Assembly: GCA_030418115.1 (NCBI GenBank) | Contig: JAUHQD010000018.1 | Coordinates: 1 to 64,000 of the forward strand | Length of the DNA stretch: 64,000 nt | Direction of reading: 5' to 3' | Origin: Alteromonadaceae bacterium BrNp21-10 | GTDB taxonomy: Bacteria; Pseudomonadota; Gammaproteobacteria; Enterobacterales; Alteromonadaceae | Shown here: positions 9,133 to 18,000 of the stretch, in pieces | Layout of the letters: every line of letters starts with the position of its first letter | Numbering within the stretch: position 1 is the stretch's first letter | Made by a program: the position numbers and the translations under genes | The notes under the pieces: generated by a model | Database searches by the model: none | The model's input: only the letters and a program-made list of their open reading frames with translations | Told to the model about the DNA's origin: nothing

Positions 9133-9688
9133 CACTGACTTGAGCGTAGAAATCTACCAAACACTAACGGCTGGAAAGATCATAAATAACCGGATGCTTA
9201 ACAACAGTGGCCAGTGGATTTTAAATCCGCTCTTTGAAGAAATAATGAATAACCTTTCTACATACGCAACGCAGTATGAAATGTCGGGACAAGAATTGGT
9301 TCGTAATAAAGACTTTGTTTACTTGAGAAAAGGCGCTGAATTATCGGAAGATGTTAAAACTGACGTTACGATGAAAGCCGCACTTCTATTACTTATGCTA
9401 GGTAAGTACATTAATGAGCAAAACTATCGATTTAGCAAGTTGACTGAGCAAAATGGCGGAATAACCAAAACAGACATTCTAGCACTTCAAGAGATCGATG
9501 ATGTTCAAGAGCTTATCGAGAAAGCAAGGCTCAAAAGTGATTTGTTCACCGAATTCAAAAACGTGCTGATTAACCGCAACTTATTACTTGAGTTACCCGG
9601 TAATGAACGGTTTATTTTATCCGACGCGGGGCGAACTTTTTATGAAGAAGTTGTTCGTCTATATCTTGAGCCAGAATTGCATATTTAA
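9125..9688 (+). CDS. jetB: JetB/MukE-like (KITE) subunit
   Basis: This is a 187-residue protein started at ATG 9125, which overlaps the kleisin stop by 8 nt. It has the size of MksE/JetB and ends in a winged-helix-like segment (VLINRNLLLELPGNERFILS, then AGRTFYEEVVRLY). In the family this dimer binds the kleisin and helps load DNA. Only 18 bp separate it from the CD-NTase gene, with no terminator between them, so the Wadjet and CBASS genes look co-transcribed. The name rests on size, order and fold pattern. Confidence 0.7.
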   Translation: MYNTDLSVEIYQTLTAGKIINNRMLNNSGQWILNPLFEEIMNNLSTYATQYEMSGQELVRNKDFVYLRKGAELSEDVKTDVTMKAALLLLMLGKYINEQNYRFSKLTEQNGGITKTDILALQEIDDVQELIEKARLKSDLFTEFKNVLINRNLLLELPGNERFILSDAGRTFYEEVVRLYLEPELHI

Positions 9689-9706
9689 AATAATTAAGGA
9701 CTAAAA

Positions 9707-10699
9707 TTGTCAACAACAGTCACCACAGCATTCAATGCATTTCAAAAAGAAACGGTCAATCTTGATGCCGAAAGAACCAAAAATGCACGTAATAGTCGAA
9801 ATTGGTTGGTTGGGAAGATAAACACCTTTACTGATTTTTTTCCTTTATACACAGCTAAACATATTCATTTTGGTTCTTTTGCAAGGCGGACCAAAATTAG
9901 GCCTTTAGACGACATAGATATTATGATTGCATTGATGGGGGAAGGGTGCTCGTATTTTGAAGATACTTCCGGGAAAATAACAATCAATGTCCCTGATGAT
10001 TGTGATGCCTATAAATATTATAAGCATGCTGCTTCGAATACATTGAACTCTATTCGAGTTGTGAATGAGTTCGTCAGGAAATTGTCTGAAATAGACCAAT
10101 ACAAATCAGCAACTATCAAACGAAACCAAGAGGCAGCCGTCCTTAACTTGAAATCATATGATTGGGCTTTTGACATTGTTCCCTGTTTTTTCACCACGGA
10201 AGATGCATATGGACAAACCTATTACATTATTCCTGACGGGAGTGGTCACTGGAAAAAAACCGATCCACGGAAAGACCGCGACAGAGTTAGGACAATTAAT
10301 TCAACATGTTCAGGCAACATGCTGAACGTTTTAAGACTTATAAAGTATTGGCAACGTCGTCCAACTATGCCATCTATGGGATCATATCTTCTAGAGTGTA
10401 TGGTACTCAATCATTTTGAGAGCAATGGAACCTGTTCGCAATATCAAGATTTGGAGCTTGCTGGAGTGTTTGAGTATATCGCAAATCATATTTATTCAAA
10501 CGTCTCCGATCCTAAGGGGATTCAAACTAACTTGAATGACAAACTAACATGGGAAGAGCGCTCGAAAATCTCTAATAAGGCGATAGCTGATGCAAATCTA
10601 GCATTGGAAGCTAGGCATTTAGAATCAAATGGAGATCAAAAGGGCAGTATCAACAAATGGCGGCAAATTTTTGGTGCTGAATTCCCGGAGTATAGTTAA
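9707..10699 (+). CDS. CD-NTase (SMODS nucleotidyltransferase) of a CBASS system
   Basis: This 330-residue enzyme has the nucleotidyltransferase signature HFGSFARRTKIRPLDDIDIM: GS at about residues 56-57 and the metal-binding D-x-D at about 69-71. A third aspartate lies in WAFDIVPCF near 156. CD-NTases make cyclic di- or trinucleotides on phage infection, and these activate a linked effector. The start is TTG at 9707, with AAGGA six bases upstream and no better ATG before the conserved region. The stop overlaps the ATG of the effector by one base. No Cap2, Cap3 or HORMA/TRIP13 genes follow, so this is a minimal type I layout. Product and clade cannot be read from sequence alone. Confidence 0.88.
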   Translation: MSTTVTTAFNAFQKETVNLDAERTKNARNSRNWLVGKINTFTDFFPLYTAKHIHFGSFARRTKIRPLDDIDIMIALMGEGCSYFEDTSGKITINVPDDCDAYKYYKHAASNTLNSIRVVNEFVRKLSEIDQYKSATIKRNQEAAVLNLKSYDWAFDIVPCFFTTEDAYGQTYYIIPDGSGHWKKTDPRKDRDRVRTINSTCSGNMLNVLRLIKYWQRRPTMPSMGSYLLECMVLNHFESNGTCSQYQDLELAGVFEYIANHIYSNVSDPKGIQTNLNDKLTWEERSKISNKAIADANLALEARHLESNGDQKGSINKWRQIFGAEFPEYS

Positions 10700-11637
10700 T
10701 GAACAACGAGATAAATTCCATGCAAAACTATGATAGCTCTATCAATATGATTGCGGCTTTCAGGCAGAAGTACTCTGATGTTAAGCAGTTAAGTTTTATA
10801 CAGATGTTGATGTCTGTATGGATGCCAATTGTATTGGCATTATTCGCTTTGGCATTGAAGAGTCAGTTAATTGTAGGTTTTCTAGGTATTCCCCAATTAG
10901 ACGTAACTATTTATGTTTCTTTCTACTGTATTGTGATTGCGCTCGCGGACTTATTTTTATTCAACAGCTTCATTGAGACAGGGAAAGAACTTGCGGCGAA
11001 AATCCAAGAACTTTTTGACACAAACGTTCTTGGATTGCCTTGGAATATAACCTTAGCTGGACCCAAGCCAGATGGCGAAGTAATTTACAACCTTAAAAAT
11101 ACTTTTTACAAAGTTAAGTGCAACAAAAGGGAACATCTGATTAACTGGTATAACCCGAAGGTCGCCAATGTTAGTCACAACAAAGCGGTTCTGTTGTGTC
11201 AGCGAATGAATCTCTACTGGGACAAGTCCTTAAGAGAGACCGTTAATCAGCGTGTTTTTATTTCCCTACTTTGCTGGTGTGTGTTTATTATGATCATTGC
11301 TCTTAACCAAGATCTCTCGCTCAGAACGCTGCTATTAACCGTAATTTGTCCACTGCTACCTATCCTTAGTTATTCAATAAAACTAATTTCAGATAACAGG
11401 AAGTCAATTTCCACTATGACGAGATTGAAAGAACTGTTGGAATCGGCGTGGGCTGACGCAGCTAATCAAGAACTCACAATTGAAAAGCTTCGTGAAGTTC
11501 AAAATGAGATTTATCAACATAGGAAAACGAACCGTCCTATATCTGATCGCTTCTATTGGAAACGAAAAGATGACTTTGAAGGTGATGCAGAATACAGCAT
11601 TGAGCAGATGATAACCGATATCGAACGACAGCCTTAA
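10699..11637 (+). CDS. S-4TM family pore-forming CBASS effector
   Basis: This 312-residue membrane protein has four hydrophobic segments in two pairs: about residues 36-58 (SVWMPIVLALFALALKS) with 68-92, and 189-207 (FISLLCWCVFIMIIAL) with 213-232. A soluble stretch of about 95 residues lies between the pairs and a charged tail follows. This is the S-4TM family seen next to SMODS nucleotidyltransferases, where the effector is thought to breach the inner membrane when it binds the cyclic nucleotide. It is coupled to the CD-NTase by a TAATG overlap. It is the last gene of the six-gene operon. The family call is good; the pore activity is family-based inference. Confidence 0.85.
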   Translation: MNNEINSMQNYDSSINMIAAFRQKYSDVKQLSFIQMLMSVWMPIVLALFALALKSQLIVGFLGIPQLDVTIYVSFYCIVIALADLFLFNSFIETGKELAAKIQELFDTNVLGLPWNITLAGPKPDGEVIYNLKNTFYKVKCNKREHLINWYNPKVANVSHNKAVLLCQRMNLYWDKSLRETVNQRVFISLLCWCVFIMIIALNQDLSLRTLLLTVICPLLPILSYSIKLISDNRKSISTMTRLKELLESAWADAANQELTIEKLREVQNEIYQHRKTNRPISDRFYWKRKDDFEGDAEYSIEQMITDIERQP

Positions 11638-11656
11638 TAGGCTGGGAGTTAAAGCT

Positions 11657-11716
11657 ATGAAAGATAAAGACTTACACGCAGTTATCGAAACTCTTGTTAA
11701 TAGAATTTCATTGTAA
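11657..11716 (+). CDS. Possible 19-residue leader or remnant peptide
   Basis: ATG at 11657 follows GGGAG by about 6 bases and encodes MKDKDLHAVIETLVNRISL, then TAA. It lies between the S-4TM effector and a small basic protein, 20 bp after the effector stop. The ribosome-binding site is good, but the frame is so short that it may be the start of a deleted gene. Low confidence. Confidence 0.3.
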   Translation: MKDKDLHAVIETLVNRISL

Positions 11717-11753
11717 TGGACAGCTCATCGCCAGCTCAATCAGGAGTTGAAAA

Positions 11754-12053
11754 ATGAAACGTAAGTTGATCCGCAGAAATAAATCTCGAATATCGTCGCG
11801 TTTAAAGTATAAGTGTAGCAAATGTAAGCGTCAGTTTTTCGATGCCAGCCAGATCACTTACGACTCAATAAGTCTTAGCAAACAATTCGGCCAGCGTTGC
11901 CATCAACAGCGCTTGGCTAGACAACAAAAAATGAACCCACGGCAGCTAAAGAAACTGCGCAAAAAGCAGCATATTTCAGGACTGGTTGGCAGCAAATACG
12001 GCGGTATCTGCAAAAAAAAGTTGAGACCCGCGAGGGTTATTCTCATCAAATAA
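11754..12053 (+). CDS. Small very basic protein with a Cys pair
   Basis: This 99-residue protein is dominated by Lys, Arg and Gln (KRKLIRRNKSRISSRLK, RQQKMNPRQLKKLRKKQ). It has one CSKCKRQFF knuckle near residue 20 and two later single Cys residues, so it may bind zinc and nucleic acid. AGGAG sits 8 bases before the ATG, which supports real translation. It follows the CBASS effector by 116 bp on the same strand. I do not recognise the family. Confidence 0.55.
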   Translation: MKRKLIRRNKSRISSRLKYKCSKCKRQFFDASQITYDSISLSKQFGQRCHQQRLARQQKMNPRQLKKLRKKQHISGLVGSKYGGICKKKLRPARVILIK

Positions 12054-12074
12054 GGATGATTTTTGATGAGAATA
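12038..12074. terminator. Perfect 13-bp inverted repeat at the end of the basic-protein gene
   Basis: TATTCTCATCAAA (12038-12050) and TTTGATGAGAATA (12062-12074) form a perfect stem with an 11-base loop that includes the stop codon of the upstream gene. No T-tract follows, so it may be a weak terminator, an mRNA-stabilising hairpin or a protein site. Confidence 0.4.
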
Positions 12075-12127
12075 GGCATCTTATTTCAATCAACCCCGAA
12101 TCTGCCATTCGCCCCATCAAAACAAAG

Positions 12128-12166
12128 GGCCTCAGAAAATGTCCTAGTTAGCAAGCGTCTGAGGCC
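12128..12166. terminator. Hairpin between convergent genes
   Basis: GGCCTCAGA (12128-12136) and TCTGAGGCC (12158-12166) form a GC-rich 9-bp stem with a 21-base loop. It lies between a plus-strand gene ending at 12053 and a minus-strand gene ending at 12211. There is no clear T-tract, so the terminator call is by position. Confidence 0.4.
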
Positions 12167-12210
12167 AGTCCGAACGGGTTGGTAACAAGGAAAATATGCT
12201 TTACACGAGG

Positions 12211-13407
12211 CTAATTTGCGGCTTTGCAGACAAGTACTATCACGACTATGAATAATACAATCGTGATTGATACAGAAAAAGCTAACTTCCACCAAACGAC
12301 TTCATATCGATTTGATAGTTCATTTTTGGAGTTTTCAAAATTATCTTTATCAGCGCCAACCTCATTTTCCAATCGTTCAAACAGAGGTTTATATTCTGAT
12401 TTTAAAGCTTTGAGAGAACTAAATTGGCCAAGTAAGTTAAGGCAAACAATTACTCCTAGCACCAAAACTGTGATTATAAAGGTGATATTCTTGTAAAACT
12501 CAAGCGTATTTACTTGAGCCATTTCAATTTGACTTGTAGCAAGCCATACACCAGCCGGGATAGCGAATGTTTTCGTTGCAACTTCATCGAACACTTTGTT
12601 TATTTTTACTATATATTGAGTCTTTTTCTCCTGATATTCGCGTCGAACTTTGTCGAACGAATAATTGCTAACGTATTGCTCGTAGCTAGCCAACAGTTGG
12701 CTAGAGAATGCATTAAAGTGTGTCAGAAGGTGGTTAAATCTAAATTTTTTATCTTGTTGCTTAAGGAAGGACACCAATGATTCACGTACCAAGGCCGTTT
12801 TTGCTTCCTTGTGTAGATCAGCAGTTAGCAATTCTTCCAATGGATTGGGGTCAAGGTCATACTCCAGAACTGACGAATCCACCTGAAAGCTGATATTTAA
12901 ACTCTGTCCAAATACAATCAAATAATCTTGTGAAGTCGTTATATCGTTAGAGACCTGTTTTATCAACTGGCATACTTTGGAGATATTTTGATAGCGGCCA
13001 AACTTAAGCAAAGGTGTATCGGTACTGTAAATTTCGTTCTCATCACTTATGAAAACAGCACTTACTGGCTCCAAAACATATTGAGGATAGGACAGTAATG
13101 TATCCCAGTCTTTGCAAATGAAAAATTTGTCGTGGATTTTTTCGGATACAAGCTCGATCTGTATATGATACCCAGCGTATGTTTTCTCAAATTTAAACTC
13201 AGGAAGTTGTTTGGTAGCTTTAAATACCTCATCTTTGTATAAATCTATCCCCGCAGAACATAAATCAGCAGCAATTAAGCGATTTAGCTTATCAAGATTA
13301 TTTTGACTAAACTCAATCGTGCCAACCAAAGTAGCATTGTCTCTTCGCTCCAATTTGCCCAACAAAGCAAATATGTCTGAATAGTCTTTTAAAAGCTGTA
13401 AATTCAT
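12211..13407 (-). CDS. Hypothetical two-TM protein paired with an NA37 nucleoid-associated protein
   Basis: This is a 398-residue protein with a long soluble N-terminal part (about 1-300) and two hydrophobic segments near the C-terminus: about residues 308-330 (ITFIITVLVLGVIVCLNLLG) and 372-395 (LAFSVSITIVLFIVVIVLV). Between them is a short charged helix with EYKPLFERLENEVG. It starts 10 bp after the stop of the NA37 gene on the same strand, so the two are probably co-translated. I know no family for it. A soluble sensor joined to a C-terminal TM pair, beside CBASS, would fit a membrane-acting effector, but that is speculation. Confidence 0.6.
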   Translation of the reverse strand: MNLQLLKDYSDIFALLGKLERRDNATLVGTIEFSQNNLDKLNRLIAADLCSAGIDLYKDEVFKATKQLPEFKFEKTYAGYHIQIELVSEKIHDKFFICKDWDTLLSYPQYVLEPVSAVFISDENEIYSTDTPLLKFGRYQNISKVCQLIKQVSNDITTSQDYLIVFGQSLNISFQVDSSVLEYDLDPNPLEELLTADLHKEAKTALVRESLVSFLKQQDKKFRFNHLLTHFNAFSSQLLASYEQYVSNYSFDKVRREYQEKKTQYIVKINKVFDEVATKTFAIPAGVWLATSQIEMAQVNTLEFYKNITFIITVLVLGVIVCLNLLGQFSSLKALKSEYKPLFERLENEVGADKDNFENSKNELSNRYEVVWWKLAFSVSITIVLFIVVIVLVCKAAN

Positions 13408-13417
13408 GCTGAAAATA

Positions 13418-14455
13418 TCAGTTTTCGTTACTTCTACTGGCTAACTCTTCCAGTATCTCTTCTTTTAGTATAGGCGGGATCTCATTAAATGTTAGCTTCC
13501 CATCGTTACCATAAATAATACTTTTGCCAAGTAAACTTCGGTCAAAGCTGATAGATACACCGCTCGCTTTTCCTGATATACGTAAATATTTCTTCAGCTC
13601 TGTATTACTAATGGCAACCTCTTCTCCCACATCATAAGTTTCACGAGCTAATACTAGAAAGTCATCAGGGGTATCTGGGAAGACTCGGTTTGCCACTTCA
13701 GTCAATTTTACTTCCAATCCATCTTTAAGCTGCTGCTTTATGAAACTGTGTGCATCGTCAACTTTAAACTGGACAACATCATCATCCATGCCAAGGGTAT
13801 TTTTAGCGTAGTCTTGAATCGATTTTTTAAGGCTTTTTGTTTCGGCTATTGCTGCCTGCTTATCACGCTGACAGCCTATGAACTCCTCAAAATAATCCCT
13901 AACTTCAGCCGCTAATCCGGTCTTGAACTTTATATAACGACTAGAAAGATCTTCTTCCCAATCGGTTAGATTAATTGCAGCACCTAGGTGTAATTTGTTT
14001 ATGTCGATAATTTGCGAAGCCTCTAGCTCCAAATCATCAGAAATGTCATATCCGTCAGCTCTTTGCAAAACAGCTAGCGCTAGCCATATCTTCCCTCGAC
14101 TCTCATATTCGTAAAAAATAAGAAGGCCACCTTTAACCGATTGCAATTTGGGGCGGCGCATTATTGCTGCATACCTGTTAGCCATCACTGTGGTCATAAC
14201 AATAAAATCACTGCATTCAAGATCATCATAATGCTCTGCTAATGTCTGTTCAAACGCTGGGTCTATTGTTGGATCTCCGTCAACAGCGAACTCCCCTATG
14301 TTCAAAGTTGAATGCGTAAATAGCTCAATAAGACTATCTGTAAGTGACCCAGCAAGGCCTAAAGCATTATTTTCTTTCTTTCGAAGGTTAACCTTGACGC
14401 GTTCTCCATCCTTCTCGCGTTTAACCTCATGCAGTATTACGTGATTAATAGCCAT
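13418..14455 (-). CDS. NA37/YejK-family nucleoid-associated protein
   Basis: This 345-residue product is started at ATG 14455, which has AAGGGA six bases upstream; a TTG at 14500 would add 15 residues. It begins MAINHVILHEVKRE and holds the NA37 pattern: DSLIELF, HYDDLECSDFIVMTT, GLLIFYEYESRGK, and a C-terminal SFDRSLLGKSIIY. E. coli YejK (335 residues) is a nucleoid-bound protein of unclear role. Horizontally spread copies occur in genomic islands. This one lies just upstream of the two-TM protein gene as a probable operon and next to CBASS, so it is more likely an accessory or defence copy than the housekeeping gene. Confidence 0.8.
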   Translation of the reverse strand: MAINHVILHEVKREKDGERVKVNLRKKENNALGLAGSLTDSLIELFTHSTLNIGEFAVDGDPTIDPAFEQTLAEHYDDLECSDFIVMTTVMANRYAAIMRRPKLQSVKGGLLIFYEYESRGKIWLALAVLQRADGYDISDDLELEASQIIDINKLHLGAAINLTDWEEDLSSRYIKFKTGLAAEVRDYFEEFIGCQRDKQAAIAETKSLKKSIQDYAKNTLGMDDDVVQFKVDDAHSFIKQQLKDGLEVKLTEVANRVFPDTPDDFLVLARETYDVGEEVAISNTELKKYLRISGKASGVSISFDRSLLGKSIIYGNDGKLTFNEIPPILKEEILEELASRSNEN

Positions 14456-14539
14456 AACATCCCTTACTTCTTTTTTTCCCGTGATAATATATTTCCGCAA
14501 AGCCGCCTCAAGTGCAACTGTAATCCTCTACGGAGCCAT

Positions 14540-14575
14540 AAAAAAGCCTCCACCATCTGCTAAGGGCGGGGCTTT
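14540..14575 (-). terminator. Rho-independent terminator for the 49-residue protein gene
   Basis: Read on the minus strand, an AAAGCC-GGCTTT stem with a GC-rich inner part is followed by a run of T (the A's at 14540-14545). It lies about 35 bp after the stop of the small gene. It is almost a copy of the hairpin at 14931-14970. Confidence 0.6.
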
Positions 14576-14610
14576 GGATTCAAAATTAAACAAATCTCTT
14601 AGGTTGGAGT

Positions 14611-14760
14611 CTAATTTTTACAGCCATTCTTATCACAAGTGATTTTTTGGTGTGAATCAACCCAATGGCTTGAGTGCTTTTTAGTATCAACGCCACATCC
14701 GGTTGTGCCACCTTTTTTGCCTTGATGTACAATTCCAGTTGGGTTATGTTTAACAGCCAT
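14611..14760 (-). CDS. Conserved-looking 49-residue Cys/His protein
   Basis: ATG at 14758-14760 with AAAGGAG seven bases upstream opens a 49-codon frame ending at 14611. The product starts MAVKHNPTGIVHQGKKGG, contains TTGCGVDTKKHSSHW and ends ITCDKNGCKN. Three Cys and several His suggest a small zinc-binding or secreted-like motif, but there is no signal peptide. A terminator follows. The strong ribosome-binding site, clean stop and terminator make it a real gene though it is below usual ORF cut-offs. It sits between the metal and defence clusters; function is unknown. Confidence 0.6.
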   Translation of the reverse strand: MAVKHNPTGIVHQGKKGGTTGCGVDTKKHSSHWVDSHQKITCDKNGCKN

Positions 14761-14930
14761 GTAATTCTCCTTTAAAATACTATTTAATTGAAATATTGTG
14801 ATTAAATTTTTTAACTATATTAATAACTTACCATTTATACTAAATAAATAACATACGATAAAGAGACCTGTTCTTTTGGCTTCAAAAGCAGCCAAAAATA
14901 AAAGGGCTAGCAAGTAGACTTGAAAACCAG

Positions 14931-14970
14931 AAAAAGCCCGGCAACCATAGGTCTGCTAGGGCGAGGCTTT
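14931..14970 (-). terminator. Rho-independent terminator, near-copy of the one at 14540
   Basis: On the minus strand an AAAGCC-GGCTTT stem runs into a T-run. About 40 bases around it, including CTGCTAGGGCGAGGCTTTGG, repeat the sequence at 14560-14580 with few changes. Placed downstream of the czcA-like gene. Confidence 0.5.
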
Positions 14971-14988
14971 GGATTCAAATACAAGAAA

Positions 14989-15026
14989 TGAATCCCACAC
15001 CAAATATAAGTTCTGCATGGGATTCA
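14989..15026 (-). terminator. Terminator of the minus-strand czcA-like operon
   Basis: TGAATCCCA (14989-14997) pairs with TGGGATTCA (15018-15026). On the minus strand the stem is followed by TTTCTT. It begins 11 bp after the RND gene stop, as expected for an operon end. Confidence 0.6.
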
Positions 15027-15036
15027 GTTTAATTTT

Positions 15037-18000
15037 TTAACGGCATAGCTCTTTTATTTTCTTCCTAGAAAACCAACTGTATAAAACAGGCAGCACAAAT
15101 AATGTTAATAAGGTTGCCGTAATTAATCCTCCGACAATGACACTTGCTAAAGGACGTTGTATTTCAGCACCAACACCGCTAGACATTAACATTGGGATTA
15201 AGCCCAATGCTGAAGTGATAGCCGTCATTAATACTGGTCTTAATCTAGAGGTTGCGCCATCAAAAACGGCTTTGGAGGTGTCTAACCCATCTTTAATACG
15301 TTGATTGATGCTCTCTACCATTACTACACCGTTTAATACTGCAACGCCGAATAAGGTAATGAAACCCACCGAGCTAGGCACTGATAAGTATTGGTTTGAC
15401 AAATACAGAGAAAACACACCACCAATCACAGCAAGAGGTACATTGACTAGTATCAACATAGCCTGACCAACGGAGCCAAAGGCAAAGTAAAGCAATAGTG
15501 CTATTAACCCTAATGATAAAGGCACCACTATAGCTAATCTTTTTTGCGCACGCTGCTGGCTTTCAAATTGTCCACCAATAGAAATAGAATAACCGGAAGG
15601 CAAATCAACCTTTTTGGCTATTATCTCTCTGATATCAGCTACAACACTACCCATATCTCGATTCTGGACGTTTGCTTGAATAACCACTCGCCTTTGTACG
15701 TCATCGCGCCTGACTTGCGGTGGACCAGACTCAAATGAAACGGATGCAACATCACCTAAGCGCACCCAAGCCCCAGTTGGTGATTGAAGTCGAATATCTG
15801 AGATAGCTTCTTTGTTTCGACGATATTCTTCTTCCAAACGTACATAAATATCGTAGCGTTCATTGCCGTTAATAATTTGCCCTGCCTCGACGCCACCAAT
15901 GCCGTCGCGCACAACCTCCATTACGTCGATAACGGACAGGCCAAATCGTGACAATTCTTGTCTATTAGGCTTGATCACTAATTGAGCTTCACCAGCAATT
16001 TGTTCTAAAGCGACATCTCTAGCACCTTCAACTTCTTTAATAACTGCTTCAATTTCCTGCCCTTTTTTGGCTAACACATCAAGCTCTGGTCCAAATAGCT
16101 TGATTGCTAATTGCGCTTTTACACCTGATAGTAATTCATCAACACGAGTGGCAATGGGCTGAGAAAAGTTAAGTAGCAACCCCGGAAACTCTTCCAGTGA
16201 CCTTTCCATTTTAGCTTGAAGTTCATATCGATTAGAAGCGCTTGTCCACTCAGAAACTGGTTTTAATCCTATATAAATTTCTATGTTGTTCACAGGCTCA
16301 GGATCTCCACCTATCTCAGCTCGTCCAATTCTGCTCAGGGCATAAGTTACTTCAGGAAAGGCCATTAACTTTTCTTCTAGAATTGGAGCAACAGTAAGTG
16401 CTGTATCTAAACTAGAAGAAGGAGCGAGGGTTGCTCTTAAATTAATAGTCCCTTCCTCTAACTCAGGAACAAATTCAGTGCCAATAAATGGCACTAATGC
16501 AAATGCAGAGATAACTAAAATAAGTGAAGCTGAAATGACTAACTTCGTGCGTTTTAGTGCGAAAGTAAGCCCTTTTCTGTAAAGTTTGTCTAAAGGTTTT
16601 AGTACGAAACTTTCTTTTTCTTTTACACCAGTTTTAAACAGATAAGTAGCCAGAGCAGGCACAACAAACAAGGCCACCATGATGGCAGATACGACCGCTA
16701 AGATGATACTGATTGCCATAGGTTGAAAGAGTTTTGCTTCTACCCCTTCGAAGCTAAATAATGGCGTAAATACCACTAAGATAATAGACGCTGCAAAAAA
16801 TACCGGACGAGCGACTTCTTTGCCTGCTTCCTTGAGACGCAATTCAATACCGTGATCATCATGCTCAACATCGTGTGGGTCTGTATCAGAGGCAGGAACG
16901 CTAGCGTGAACACTGTCTGAGTGAGTTGAATCTGGCTTATTTAAATGTTTAAACATGTTTTCAACCATCACCACCGAACCATCGACCAACATACCAATAG
17001 CCACAGCAATTCCACCCAGTGACATAAGGTTGGCAGAAATTCCCCACCACGCCATGATCATCAAAGCAATGCCAATTGAGATAGGAATTGAAATTAAAAC
17101 CAAAAAGGTTGCCCGTAGGTTCATTAAGAAAAGCGCCAGTACAATACAGATGAAAACAAAAGCTAATGCTAGTGCTTCAACGACGGTATTAACTGCTTTC
17201 TCAATTAAATCAGCTTGATCATAGAAGGGTTCAAAGCGAACGCCTTTTGGAAGCGCTTGATTAATGAGTGGTATTCTTGCATTGATTCCATCAATGGTGG
17301 CCTTAGTGTTTGACCCCATCCGCTTCAATACAATACCTGAAACCACTTCACCTAGATCCTCGACTTTGCCCTCTGCTGTTTTGCGAGTCATGGTAACAGC
17401 GCCTTGTCGAATTTCGCTGCCCATTCCAACTTTTGCTATGTCAGAAACGGTTATTACTGTTCCATCGAAGGTTTTTACTGGTACTTGCTTGATATTACCG
17501 ATGCCAGCATCTCCACTTTCAAACCACCCCGTACCTCGAATGACCAGTTGTTCTTGGCCTCGATTCATATACCAGCCGCCAACATTGGCATTATTGCTAT
17601 CTAGGGCAGTGACGACATCTTCTTGGGTTAGGTCGTATTCAAGAAGTTTTGAAGGATCAATGTTTACTTGGTATTGCCTAACGTTGCCTCCAAAAGACAG
17701 AACGTCAGTAACACCATCGACGGGCATGATAAGTAGTTTGACAATCCAATCATTGAGACTTCTAAGTGCCATCGCGTCAAAACCAGCGTCTTTATCTGAT
17801 ATCAATAAATATTGAAATACTTGACCTAACCCAGAGGTGTTCGGTCCCATATTCGGTGTACCAACACCTTCTGGGATCAATTCTTTTGCCGCTTGAAGTC
17901 GTTCAAAGACAAGTTGCCTAGCAAAGTAAATATCGGTGCCTTCTTTAAAAACGACAGTGACACCAGATAAACCTGTTTTAGAAATCGAACGTACTTGCTC

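Noticed and set aside
4899-9688. Housekeeping MukBEF condensin
   Set aside because: The SMC is far shorter than MukB, a Toprim protein leads the operon, and the context is a defence cluster.
3169-11637. BREX system, because of the BrxR-like regulator
   Set aside because: No brxC, pglX, pglZ or brxL gene is present; this regulator type also serves CBASS and other systems.
9707-11637. Type II or III CBASS
   Set aside because: No E1/E2-like Cap2, JAB Cap3, HORMA or TRIP13 gene flanks the CD-NTase.
12038-12074. Riboswitch or attenuator
   Set aside because: It lies at the end of a gene between convergent units; a hairpin or weak terminator explains it.
17264-17815. 183-codon plus-strand frame opposite the RND gene
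   Set aside because: It is the antisense of a strongly conserved pump gene and has no ribosome-binding site.
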